Shown piece by piece: positions 1 to 7,034 of a DNA stretch of 35,746 nt. Within the stretch, counting starts at the first letter, position 1; each line of letters starts with the position of its first letter. The translations under genes and the position numbers were made by a program. The stretch is from Microbacterium bovistercoris (GTDB lineage Bacteria; Actinomycetota; Actinomycetes; Actinomycetales; Microbacteriaceae), in NCBI RefSeq assembly GCF_003387575.1, contig NZ_QUAB01000001.1, forward strand, positions 1-35,746. Direction: 5' to 3'. The notes under the pieces are model-generated. The model was not told the DNA's origin. It ran no database searches and worked only from the letters and a program-made list of their open reading frames with translations.

Positions 1-21
1 GGCCGGCGCGTCGCGCCGGCC
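1..21. terminator. Perfect GC-rich hairpin downstream of the SpoIIM-family gene
   Basis: Bases 1-10 and 12-21 are perfect reverse complements around a single T. The hairpin begins 19 bases past the stop of the minus-strand SpoIIM-family gene, which fits an intrinsic terminator. The window edge hides whether a T-tract follows, so a structural or repeat origin cannot be excluded. Confidence 0.5.
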
Positions 22-40
22 CCTTCTGCGATCCCGAACG

Positions 41-1036
41 TCAGCCCGCGACGAGGCGGGGCGTGCCCGCCTCGTACTCGAGCAGGTCTCCGGTCTCCCC
101 GCGGCGTGCGGCACGTCCGCCCACGACCAGCATGTAGATGAGGAAGACCGCGAGCGCGGCGGCGCCGATGCCGAGCTTGATCGGCCACGGCAGCCCCCAG
201 CCGGTGACGAAGCCCTCGACGAGTCCGGAGAGGAACAGGGCGAAGATCAGCCCGATCGCCACGGTCGCGAGCGCTCTCCCCTCGGTCGCGAGCGCCTCGG
301 ATCGGGTGCGCCGCCCTGGCGCCACCCAGGCCCAGAAGATGTGCAGCCCGGCGGCTCCCGCGACGAAGATGCAGGTCAGCTCCAGCATCCCGTGCGGAAG
401 GATGTACAGCACCATCACGTCGAGCCGGTCGTGCGCGGCCATGATGGCCGCGGCGACGCCGATCCCCATCGCGTTCTGCACCATCATGTAGAGGGGCCAG
501 ATGCCGGTGATGCCGAACAGCACGCACTGCAGGGCGATCCAGGCGTTGTTCGTCCACACCATGCCGGCGAACTCGGCGGCGGGATTCTCGGTGTAGTAGC
601 CGGTGAAGTCCTCTTCCGCATACTGCTTCAGCAGATCCGGCGGTCCCAGCGTGGCCACGAGTGCCGGATCGGATGACACCCACGCCGCCACGCCGGCCGC
701 CACGAGCACGAACCCCACCGCGATGACGAGGGTGGTCCACCGCACCCGGTAGAGCGCGGCGGGCAGCTGAGATCCGAAGAAGCGGGCGACCTGCGCGGTC
801 ACGCCGTCGGACGCGCCGGTGAGCCGGAGCCTGGCCGCGCCGAGGATCGTGGAGAGGTGGATGCTCTGCGGCGACTCCCCCACCGAGGTCTTCAGCTCGG
901 CGAGATCGGCCGAGGCGGCGCGGTAGCGCACGATCAGCTCGTCGACGCCCGCACCGTCGAGATGACGGGTGCGGCTCAGTCTGTCGAGGGACTCCCACTC
1001 CTGGCGGCGCGCATCGGCGAGGGCATCGGCATCCAC
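41..1036 (-). CDS. Stage II sporulation protein M family (DUF95) membrane protein
   Basis: The product is 331 aa from a GTG at 1036. A soluble helical N-terminal region of about 100 residues is followed by about five or six hydrophobic segments. The segment with PHGMLELTCIFVAGAAG matches the conserved LPHG-E-AG signature of the SpoIIM/DUF95 family. In sporulating Firmicutes SpoIIM helps peptidoglycan degradation during engulfment; in non-sporulating actinobacteria the role is unknown, and the gene is commonly paired with an RDD gene, as here. I prefer the GTG at 1036 because TACAGT (1049-1044, minus strand) lies exactly 7 nt upstream, a leaderless arrangement. The alternative ATG at 1054 adds six residues but has neither a Shine-Dalgarno nor a -10 at a suitable distance. 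Family call firm, start moderately sure. Confidence 0.88.
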   Translation of the reverse strand: MDADALADARRQEWESLDRLSRTRHLDGAGVDELIVRYRAASADLAELKTSVGESPQSIHLSTILGAARLRLTGASDGVTAQVARFFGSQLPAALYRVRWTTLVIAVGFVLVAAGVAAWVSSDPALVATLGPPDLLKQYAEEDFTGYYTENPAAEFAGMVWTNNAWIALQCVLFGITGIWPLYMMVQNAMGIGVAAAIMAAHDRLDVMVLYILPHGMLELTCIFVAGAAGLHIFWAWVAPGRRTRSEALATEGRALATVAIGLIFALFLSGLVEGFVTGWGLPWPIKLGIGAAALAVFLIYMLVVGGRAARRGETGDLLEYEAGTPRLVAG

Positions 1037-1042
1037 CTGATT

Positions 1043-1049
1043 TACTGTA
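1043..1049. promoter_or_regulatory. Symmetric bidirectional -10 element between two divergent genes
   Basis: The 7-base sequence TACTGTA reads TACTGT on the plus strand and TACAGT on the minus strand, so both hexamers fit TANNNT and share five base pairs. On the minus strand it lies 7 nt before the GTG at 1036. On the plus strand it lies only 4 nt before the ATG at 1053, which is short for a leaderless start. Confidence 0.55.
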
Positions 1050-1052
1050 CTC

Positions 1053-1862
1053 ATGTCCCTGCCGATCGATGCCTCCGAGGAGATCCTCTCGGGCGAGGCG
1101 GTCGCCATCGACGCGCAGCCGATCGGCTTCCTGCTGCGCGCCGCCGGAGCCATGATCGACATGGTGCTGGGTTTCGCGGTCTATCTCGCCTTCGTCTTCC
1201 TCAGCATCTGGCTGCTGGAGCTCGGCCTGCTCGACGACGCCACGATGCGCATCTACCAGGTGACCGCCATCGTCGTGAGCTTCCTGGAGCTGCCGGTGAC
1301 CGTGGAGGTGGCGATGCGTGGGCGGAGCCTGGGCAAGCTCGCCGTCGGCGGACGCATCGTGCGGGTCGACGGCGGAGCGATCGGCTTCCGGCACTCCTTC
1401 ATCCGGGGGCTGCTCGGCGTCCTCGAGGTGTACATGACTCTCGGCTCCATGGCGATCATCGCCGGTGCCCTCTCGCCCCGGTCGCAGCGACTCGGCGACC
1501 TGGTCGCCGGCACCTACAGCCAGCGCGTGCGCGTGCCTGCGCTGGTGTCCGCGCCGCCGTCGCTTCCGCCCGGCATGTCGGAGTGGGCGCGCATCGCGGA
1601 TGTCGCGAAGCTTCCGGATCGACTGGCGAGGCGCATCTCCCAGTTCCTCGCCAGTGCGGCGATGCTGAGCCCCGCCGCACGCGCCCGCCTGGCCGATGAG
1701 CTGGTCGCGGAGGCGGCGCCGTTCGTGTCGCCGATACCGCCTGTCCCCGCGGAGACGCTGCTGATCGCGGTCACGGTGCTGCGCCGTGCGCGGGAGACGC
1801 GCGCCCTGGCTCTGGCCGATGATCGTGCCGAGCGGCTGACCGGCCGGCGCGTGGGCGTCTGA
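1053..1862 (+). CDS. RDD family membrane protein
   Basis: The product is 269 aa. The RDD domain covers about residues 20-165, with the family landmarks in order: an Arg and Asp in the first membrane segment (LLRAAGAMIDMVLGF), the GRSLGKLAVGGRIVR motif, and SPRSQRLGDLVAG before the last segment. Three or four membrane helices are visible. A soluble C-terminal tail of about 100 residues is rich in Ala and Arg. RDD proteins are poorly understood; some are linked to ion or solute transport. The pairing with a divergent SpoIIM-family gene is common in actinobacteria, but a shared function is not established. The ATG at 1053 has no Shine-Dalgarno. Its ATG and the alternative upstream ATG of the minus-strand gene share the palindrome CATG. 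Confidence 0.88.
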   Translation: MSLPIDASEEILSGEAVAIDAQPIGFLLRAAGAMIDMVLGFAVYLAFVFLSIWLLELGLLDDATMRIYQVTAIVVSFLELPVTVEVAMRGRSLGKLAVGGRIVRVDGGAIGFRHSFIRGLLGVLEVYMTLGSMAIIAGALSPRSQRLGDLVAGTYSQRVRVPALVSAPPSLPPGMSEWARIADVAKLPDRLARRISQFLASAAMLSPAARARLADELVAEAAPFVSPIPPVPAETLLIAVTVLRRARETRALALADDRAERLTGRRVGV

Positions 1863-1886
1863 CCGCACACGTGCCGACCGGCGCCG

Positions 1887-3101
1887 TCAGAATCGGATCG
1901 CATCGATCACCTTCACCCGCAGCGCGACCAGCGCCGGAATGAAGCCGGACAGCGCTCCCACCACCACTGCGGCGACGAGCCCGGTCAGCGCAGCGCGCAT
2001 CGGGAACGGCGGCACGTCCTGGAGATTCATCTGCATGACATCCGCCGCCATGATCCAGCGCAGCACGGCCACGGTGAGTGCGATGCCGATGACCCCGGCG
2101 ACGGTGGTCGCCACGAGGCTCTCCAGGAAGACGGTGCTGAACACCCGGCCCGCCGTCGCGCCGAAGGCGCGCCGCACACCGATCTCGCGCACCCGCTGAC
2201 GCATGGCGACGAGCTGGATGTTGATCAGCCCGAGGGCGCCGAGGCCGAGGATGAGCCCCGCGATCCCGCCCATGATGAGCTCCTGCAGCCGCATGTTCTC
2301 GGCGTAGCCGTTCTGGGCGGCGTAGTCGGTGCGGTCGACCATCACGACCTGCCCGCTCGGCAATCCTGCACGCAGATCCATCGCGAGCACCGGCCCGATG
2401 GCCCCGGCCTGCTCGTCGCCGACCCAGATGTCCCAGCGGGGCTGCGCACCCTCCGGCAGACGATCGACCCGCGACGTGTAGGCCTCGTAGAGCAGATCCA
2501 TCCGCACCTCGGTGTCGTTCGGATACTGTCCTGGACGGACGCCGACCACCTGGTACGTGCCGGCGGCATCTCCCACCAGCGAGATCGTCGGATGCTGGTC
2601 CAGCGGGACTCTGCCCAGCCTGTCCCACATCGGCTCGCTGATGATCACCGGCGGTGACAGCGCCTCCGCATCGTCGGTGCGGAACTCCCGCCCCTCCATC
2701 AGCTTCTCGCGGTGGATGACCGTGAAGGCGGGATCGATGAGCCGCACCGGCGTCGCGCGGACGCCGTCCGGAGACTGCACCTGCACCTGGACCCCTTCGA
2801 CGGCGCGCGCCACGTGCGAGAAGTCGTAACGTTCGGCCACGCGGTCGAATCGGGCCTGGAACGCCGCCGCATCGATCGGAGCGCCGCTCTCATCCATCGG
2901 CGTGACCGCGATGGTCGCTGCCCGGCCGCCATAGCGATCGGACTGCTCGATCTGGCTCTGCATCGAGTACTCCGAGAAGGCGATCACGGCGGTCAGCGCT
3001 GCCACCGAGACGGCGATGCCGATCAGGCTCAGCAGCACGCGCATCTTGTGCACGCGGATCTCGGCCCAGGCATCGGCCAGCGCGCCCAGCAGGCCCGTCA
3101 T
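1887..3101 (-). CDS. ABC transporter permease, MacB/FtsX type
   Basis: The product is 404 aa with the standard MacB fold: one N-terminal membrane helix (about residues 18-42, VLLSLIGIAVSVAALTAVIA), a large extracytoplasmic MacB_PCD-like domain (about 43-270), then three C-terminal helices forming the FtsX domain (about 280-400). The motif VREIGVRRAFGA after the first FtsX helix is typical. The start ATG overlaps the stop of the upstream ATPase gene by four bases (ATGA), so the two are translationally coupled. Such permeases work mechanotransmissively with their ATPase to move substrates already outside the membrane, or to drive envelope functions. The substrate here cannot be read from sequence; drug, peptide or lipid export are all possible. 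Confidence 0.9.
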   Translation of the reverse strand: MTGLLGALADAWAEIRVHKMRVLLSLIGIAVSVAALTAVIAFSEYSMQSQIEQSDRYGGRAATIAVTPMDESGAPIDAAAFQARFDRVAERYDFSHVARAVEGVQVQVQSPDGVRATPVRLIDPAFTVIHREKLMEGREFRTDDAEALSPPVIISEPMWDRLGRVPLDQHPTISLVGDAAGTYQVVGVRPGQYPNDTEVRMDLLYEAYTSRVDRLPEGAQPRWDIWVGDEQAGAIGPVLAMDLRAGLPSGQVVMVDRTDYAAQNGYAENMRLQELIMGGIAGLILGLGALGLINIQLVAMRQRVREIGVRRAFGATAGRVFSTVFLESLVATTVAGVIGIALTVAVLRWIMAADVMQMNLQDVPPFPMRAALTGLVAAVVVGALSGFIPALVALRVKVIDAIRF

Positions 3102-3832
3102 CGGGCGACCTCCGCCGCCTGCAGCGTCGACGCCTCGAACGCGCGCTGCAGGTCGGCCTCGGCCAGCACGCCGGCATCCAGCCGGTAGTGCCGCCGCGCC
3201 CGCGCGGCGACGTGCAGGTCGTGGGTGATCGTCACCAGCGCGGCATCCGTCTCGGTGGCGACCTCGTCGAGCAGCGCCATCACCGTCGCGCCGGTGTCGA
3301 TGTCGAGCGCGCCGGTGGGCTCGTCGGCCAGGATCAGCAGGGGGCGGCGGACCAGTGCCCTGGCGATAGCGACACGCTGCTGCTCGCCGCCGGAGAGCCG
3401 GTCGGCCACCTGGTCGACCCGATGCCCGAGACCGACGCGCTCCAGCATGTCCGCGGCGATGCGGCGCCGGTTCCAGAACATCCGTCCGCGGGCGTGCCCG
3501 AGCGGCATCATGACGTTGTCGAGCGCGGTGCGCGCCGGCAGCAGATTGAACTGCTGGAACACGAAGCCCACATTCGCGCCGCGCAGCCGGTCGAGCCTTC
3601 CGGCCCGCATCCTGCGCACCTCGCGCCCCTCGAAGGACACCGAGCCCGAGGTGGGCATGTCCAGCATCCCGAGGATGTTCAGCAGTGTGGACTTGCCCGA
3701 GCCGGAGCGCCCCACGATCGAGACGTGATCGCCCGCGCCGACCTCGAGACTCACGCTGCGCAGGATCTGCAGCAGGGAGTCGTCGGGAAGCCGCACGCTC
3801 TTGGCGACATCGTGCAGTGCGACCAGGCTCAC
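3098..3832 (-). CDS. ABC transporter ATP-binding protein, MacB/LolD type
   Basis: The product is 244 aa, the size of a stand-alone nucleotide-binding subunit. Visible motifs are Walker A GRSGSGKST (about residues 41-49), Q-loop FVFQQFNLLPAR, ABC signature LSGGEQQRVAIARAL, Walker B LILADEPTGALD and the H-loop TITHDLHVA. The LSGGEQQRVAIARAL signature and the ADEPTGALD wording are typical of the LolD/MacB/FtsE group rather than exporters fused to a membrane domain. It overlaps the adaptor gene upstream and the permease downstream by four bases each, completing a three-gene operon. It powers the permease by ATP hydrolysis at the cytoplasmic face. Confidence 0.93.
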   Translation of the reverse strand: MSLVALHDVAKSVRLPDDSLLQILRSVSLEVGAGDHVSIVGRSGSGKSTLLNILGMLDMPTSGSVSFEGREVRRMRAGRLDRLRGANVGFVFQQFNLLPARTALDNVMMPLGHARGRMFWNRRRIAADMLERVGLGHRVDQVADRLSGGEQQRVAIARALVRRPLLILADEPTGALDIDTGATVMALLDEVATETDAALVTITHDLHVAARARRHYRLDAGVLAEADLQRAFEASTLQAAEVAR

Positions 3833-4758
3833 CAGCTCGTCCCCGACTCGCAGTACTGCACGCCGGTGCCGTCGTCCCAGCAGTTCTCCTCGACCGGTGC
3901 GGCGAAGCCGGGCACGTACTGCCTGATCTGGTCGCCCTCCGCGAGACCTTCGAGGACTTCGACCTGTTCGCCGTCGTTCACGCCGAGCTTCACCGTGCGC
4001 TTCTCGGGCTCGGTGCCCTCACCGGCGTCGACCCACACCACGCCGTCGCCCGCTCCGCCCTTGACGGCCGTCACGGGGATCACCAGAGCATCGTCGACCT
4101 TGCCGAGCGCGAGATCGAGCTTCGCGGGGAGCCCGGCGAACACGGTCTGCCCGGCCGGCACCGCGCAGCGCACACTCGCGGTGCCGTCCTCTGCGACCTG
4201 CACGCCGACCCCCGTGCACACGAACGGCGCAGGTCCGTCGGTGATCGTCACCTGCCCCTCTGCGGGGGCGTTCACCAGCCGGTACAGCTGCGCGGGCTGG
4301 ACGGTGGCGAGCACGTGGTACCGGCTGGGCGTGAGGGTGAGGATCTCGCCGCCGACGCTCGTCGCCTGCCCCTTCACGACAGCGATCTCGGAGACCTCAC
4401 CGGCTTCGGGCGCGACGATGTCGAACTTCTTCGCCGGCTCGGTCTGTTTGACGGTGAACAGCACCTGCCCCTTCTTCACCGTGGCACCGTCGGCGACGCG
4501 CACATCGACGACGACCCCGTCGACCTCGCTGCGCACGGGATAGGCGTCGTCCCTCGCGATGTTCCCGTCCAGGGAGAGCGCATTGGTCAGTGACCCGCGC
4601 TCGACCGGCACGACCGGATCCGCGATACTCGCCTGGGGCTCGGCCGCAGCGACCGGCTGATCGTCGGGGAAGAACGCCAGCTTCACCAGGGCTGCTGCGG
4701 CTGCGCCGAGCACGATGACCAGGATGACGGGGAGAACCACACGACGCCAGACGAGCAC
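3829..4758 (-). CDS. HlyD/MacA-like membrane-fusion (adaptor) subunit
   Basis: The product is 309 aa from a GTG start preceded by GGAAAGGG at a 5-nt spacing. Residues about 5-28 form an N-terminal membrane anchor. Two half-motifs of a biotinyl-lipoyl-like domain follow (DGVVVDVRVADGATVKKGQVL and EAGEVSEIAVVKGQATSVG). Only a very short linker separates them instead of the long coiled-coil hairpin of Gram-negative MacA, as expected in monoderm bacteria with no outer-membrane channel to reach. Beta-barrel and membrane-proximal domains fill the rest. The C-terminal tail contains two cysteines (ENCWDDGTGVQYCES) that could form a disulfide outside the cell. It is the first gene of the adaptor-ATPase-permease operon. 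Confidence 0.85.
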   Translation of the reverse strand: MLVWRRVVLPVILVIVLGAAAAALVKLAFFPDDQPVAAAEPQASIADPVVPVERGSLTNALSLDGNIARDDAYPVRSEVDGVVVDVRVADGATVKKGQVLFTVKQTEPAKKFDIVAPEAGEVSEIAVVKGQATSVGGEILTLTPSRYHVLATVQPAQLYRLVNAPAEGQVTITDGPAPFVCTGVGVQVAEDGTASVRCAVPAGQTVFAGLPAKLDLALGKVDDALVIPVTAVKGGAGDGVVWVDAGEGTEPEKRTVKLGVNDGEQVEVLEGLAEGDQIRQYVPGFAAPVEENCWDDGTGVQYCESGTSW

Positions 4759-4800
4759 GGCTGCCCTTTCCGGAGGCGCCGCCCTGGCGCATCCGGCATC

Positions 4801-4806
4801 AGCCTA
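4801..4806 (-). promoter_or_regulatory. Putative -10 element of the MacAB-like operon
   Basis: On the minus strand these bases read TAGGCT, matching TANNNT. The predicted mRNA would start near 4794 and leave a leader of about 36 nt that includes the Shine-Dalgarno of the adaptor gene. No hexamer resembling TTGACA lies 16-19 nt upstream, which fits a promoter that needs an activator. Confidence 0.4.
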
Positions 4807-4835
4807 GCCAGTAATGCTTTCCGGGTATGTAAGGG

Positions 4836-4857
4836 TTTCCCCTGGCTTTCCCCTGGC
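4836..4857. repeat. Tandem 11-bp direct repeat upstream of the MacAB-like operon
   Basis: TTTCCCCTGGC occurs twice with no gap, at 4836-4846 and 4847-4857. The period equals one helical turn and the pair lies next to the expected -35 position of the minus-strand operon promoter. OmpR/PhoP-family response regulators commonly bind 11-bp-spaced direct repeats, so a regulator site is likely. The regulator is not in this window. Confidence 0.5.
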
Positions 4858-4858
4858 T

Positions 4859-5065
4859 TCAGGCGCGCAGCGCTTCGTGCCGAACGACCAGCCATCCGGA
4901 AGGAACCGAGAGCCGATCCGCGTGCTGTGCGCACAGGTCGTGCGCGTGCGGATGCCCCGCCGGCCCCAGCGGCCCGAGCGCGGCCATCTGGTCGCCGTAG
5001 TCGTACGTCAGGGTCGCGACCGCTTCACGCGCGCAGCCCACCTTCGAGCACAGTCGTCCGTCCAT
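4859..5065 (-). CDS. DUF3499 family small zinc-binding-like protein
   Basis: The product is 68 aa and ends soon after the conserved VPSGWLVVR block. It starts MDGRLCSKVGCAREAVATLTY and contains DLCAQHADRL, so two cysteine pairs or CxxH-like ligands (C6, C11, C45, H48) could form a small zinc ribbon. This pattern and the sentence ATLTYDYGDQMAALGPLG are diagnostic of DUF3499, an actinobacterial family of unknown function. In mycobacteria the DUF3499 gene also sits beside the small metallopeptidase-fold gene, whiB2 and manA, and the same neighbourhood appears here. The ATG at 5065 follows TAGCCT by 7 nt, suggesting a leaderless mRNA. Confidence 0.9.
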   Translation of the reverse strand: MDGRLCSKVGCAREAVATLTYDYGDQMAALGPLGPAGHPHAHDLCAQHADRLSVPSGWLVVRHEALRA

Positions 5066-5072
5066 CCCCCTC

Positions 5073-5078
5073 AGGCTA
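5073..5078 (-). promoter_or_regulatory. Leaderless -10 element for the DUF3499 gene
   Basis: TAGCCT on the minus strand, 7 nt before the ATG at 5065. The bases between are GAGGGGG, which directly abuts the ATG and is too close to act as a normal Shine-Dalgarno. Confidence 0.55.
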
Positions 5079-5135
5079 CGCGCGCTCCGCGGGCGGGCGC
5101 GGACGCCGCGCGGAGGGCATCGGATGCTGCGCGGC

Positions 5136-5141
5136 TAGACT
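5136..5141 (+). promoter_or_regulatory. Leaderless -10 element for the metallopeptidase-fold gene
   Basis: TAGACT lies 6 nt upstream of the ATG at 5148 with only CTCCCC between, so no ribosome-binding site is possible. It is back to back with the DUF3499 promoter, 57 bp apart. Confidence 0.55.
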
Positions 5142-5147
5142 CTCCCC

Positions 5148-5570
5148 ATGCCCCGTCGCCGTTCCTCGCACGCCCCCGCCGCTCGCGGCGCCAGGCACGG
5201 CAGGCACGGACGCCTCGGACGCAGCGAGGTCGTGCGCCCGCCGCTGCCCCCTCTCGACGGACGCATCGACCGATTCGATCTCACCGTCGGCACCGCCGTG
5301 GAGTTCCTCCGTGGCACCTGGCCGGAACTGCGCGATGTCCGGTTCGAGATCGCCGCGATGCCGGCGCACGACCGCCCCGATCGCGTACCGCGCTGGCGGA
5401 TCGATCACCAGCAGCAGCGGATCTCGCTCTATCGCGTCCCCATCGAGCGCCTGCTCCCGAAGGGTCACGACGACGCCCACCACCGGCGCTATGCGATCGA
5501 GAGCGCGGTGTTCCATGCCGCAGCCGAGTACATCGGGCGTGAGCCGTGGGAGCTCGGTCCCGAGGGTTGA
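5148..5570 (+). CDS. Metallopeptidase-fold family protein lacking the HExxH motif
   Basis: The product is 140 aa. The arginine-rich N terminus (about residues 1-30) is followed by the small zincin-like domain found beside DUF3499 genes in actinobacteria. The conserved pattern of a substrate-strand-like segment (QQRISLYRVPIERL) and a C-terminal helix is present. In canonical relatives the helix carries HExxHxxG. Here the equivalent stretch reads AIESAVFHAAAEYIGREPW, where only one His remains and the catalytic Glu and second His are not in register. Catalysis is therefore doubtful, and a structural or binding role is more likely. The gene ends 12 bp before the convergent DUF5719 gene. Confidence 0.75.
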   Translation: MPRRRSSHAPAARGARHGRHGRLGRSEVVRPPLPPLDGRIDRFDLTVGTAVEFLRGTWPELRDVRFEIAAMPAHDRPDRVPRWRIDHQQQRISLYRVPIERLLPKGHDDAHHRRYAIESAVFHAAAEYIGREPWELGPEG

Positions 5571-5582
5571 GCCCGCCTCCGA

Positions 5583-7034
5583 TCAGGGGTAGACGGTGAT
5601 CGCCGGCTGTCGCTGGGCGTCCGGCCACAGCGGCCACCCTGCGATGCCCACCGACTCCTGAGCGCTCGGCGGCGCCGTCGGCGGTGCGGACGGAGAGTCT
5701 CCCGCATCGGGCGCGGCATCCGATTCGGCTTCCTGGAGCATCGTGATGGAGGCGTGCACTGGTCCGTCCGGCGACAGGACCGGCGTGGATCCGCCTCGCA
5801 GCCGCACGGCGACGGACTCCCCTGCCGGCACCTCGACAGTGCGCGTGTCGTCGCCGTCACGGAGTCCGACCGAGACCTGGGCGTCGCCGGGGTTGACGAG
5901 GTGCAGCAGCGGCGACGGTCCGCGAGGAACCGCGAACATCAGGTCCGAGGTGATCTCCGGCGCCGGAGTCATCCAGGCGAAGTCCGCGCTGCGGCCCGCG
6001 GCGATCGACTGCCGCACTGCGGCGACCAACGGCTCATCCGCCGTGATCTCCACGTCGTAGGTGCCGACCGGCATCTCGCCGAGCGAGAGCTCACTCGGCA
6101 CCCCCTCGAGCAGATTCATGCGGTACTCGACGGACTCGTCGGTCTGCTCACGGCGGACCGTGATCACGGCCTCGCCGTCGGCGCCCGGCGACAGCATCCG
6201 CAGCACGGTGCCCGCGTCGCCGTCGCCCGCGAGAGAGGTCACCTGAACCCCCGTGAGGACGAGAGAGCGCTGCGCGTCGGCCATGCCGTCCTGCACGTCG
6301 CTGCCGATCGGTTGCAGGACCTGCGTGAACGACGACTGCAGGCTGGCTCGCACCGGAGCGCCCTCGGCAGCGACCAGCACCACCGGCGTCGTCTCATCCG
6401 GCGCGATGGACGAGAGCGGCACGGCGATCTGCGTCATCGGCGGCACCACCTGGCTGCTCGTCGCGGTCTGCACGCCGTACACCGTGAGCGTCACGGTGGA
6501 GGGGACCTCGGAGGCGTTCGACAGCACGATGACGTCGGCGGCACCGGTGGATGCATCGCCGCCGACCAGCCACGTCTGCATCTGCGGGGCCCTGCAGGCC
6601 GAGGCCGACAGCCCGACGAGGTCGTCGGTCCTCAGCGAGAGCGACTCCGCGCCCGCGATGAGCGGCGCCTCGCGGTCCTGCACCGCGCCGGTGAGGCTGC
6701 GAGCGCCGGAGCCTCCGGCGAGACCGGGCATCGCCAGCGCAGCGGATGCCGGATCGCCGTCGGAGCCGCCGATCACCGTGCGCGGCTCACCCGCGGAGAT
6801 CATCAGGTCGGCCTGCGTCGTGTCGCGCCCGAGGGCACGGAACGAACCGTTGCACACCAGCACGCTGTCACCGGGTACGGGAGTGACGCTGACCTTCGCA
6901 GGCTGATGCTCGACGCCGGGCCAGGGGGCCGCGATACCGGCGATCACACCGAGGACGCACCCCGCCGCCACGATCGCCCCGGTGAGGACGCGGGCACTCG
7001 TCGCTGCCACGCGCAGCGCGCGGTTCGCGGTCAT
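5583..7034 (-). CDS. DUF5719 family exported protein
   Basis: The product is 483 aa. An N-terminal hydrophobic segment (about residues 14-36, ATSARVLTGAIVAAGCVLG) acts as signal anchor; the rest is predicted outside the membrane. The body is rich in beta-strand-like segments with short Ig-like patterns (VIVLSNASEVPSTVTLTVYG; GTYDVEITADEPLVAAVRQ) typical of DUF5719. Function is unknown. The start codon overlaps the stop of the giant GT2 gene by four bases (ATGA), so the pair is co-translated. The same pair lies next to whiB2 in many actinobacteria, which suggests that this protein works with the glycosyltransferase at the cell surface. That link is inference. Confidence 0.82.
   Translation of the reverse strand: MTANRALRVAATSARVLTGAIVAAGCVLGVIAGIAAPWPGVEHQPAKVSVTPVPGDSVLVCNGSFRALGRDTTQADLMISAGEPRTVIGGSDGDPASAALAMPGLAGGSGARSLTGAVQDREAPLIAGAESLSLRTDDLVGLSASACRAPQMQTWLVGGDASTGAADVIVLSNASEVPSTVTLTVYGVQTATSSQVVPPMTQIAVPLSSIAPDETTPVVLVAAEGAPVRASLQSSFTQVLQPIGSDVQDGMADAQRSLVLTGVQVTSLAGDGDAGTVLRMLSPGADGEAVITVRREQTDESVEYRMNLLEGVPSELSLGEMPVGTYDVEITADEPLVAAVRQSIAAGRSADFAWMTPAPEITSDLMFAVPRGPSPLLHLVNPGDAQVSVGLRDGDDTRTVEVPAGESVAVRLRGGSTPVLSPDGPVHASITMLQEAESDAAPDAGDSPSAPPTAPPSAQESVGIAGWPLWPDAQRQPAITVYP

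Noticed and set aside
3188..4543. Long plus-strand open frame of about 450 codons opposite the ABC transporter genes
   Set aside because: It has low-complexity His/Arg/Ser-rich translation and lies antisense to three genes with clear family motifs. High GC produces such frames by chance.
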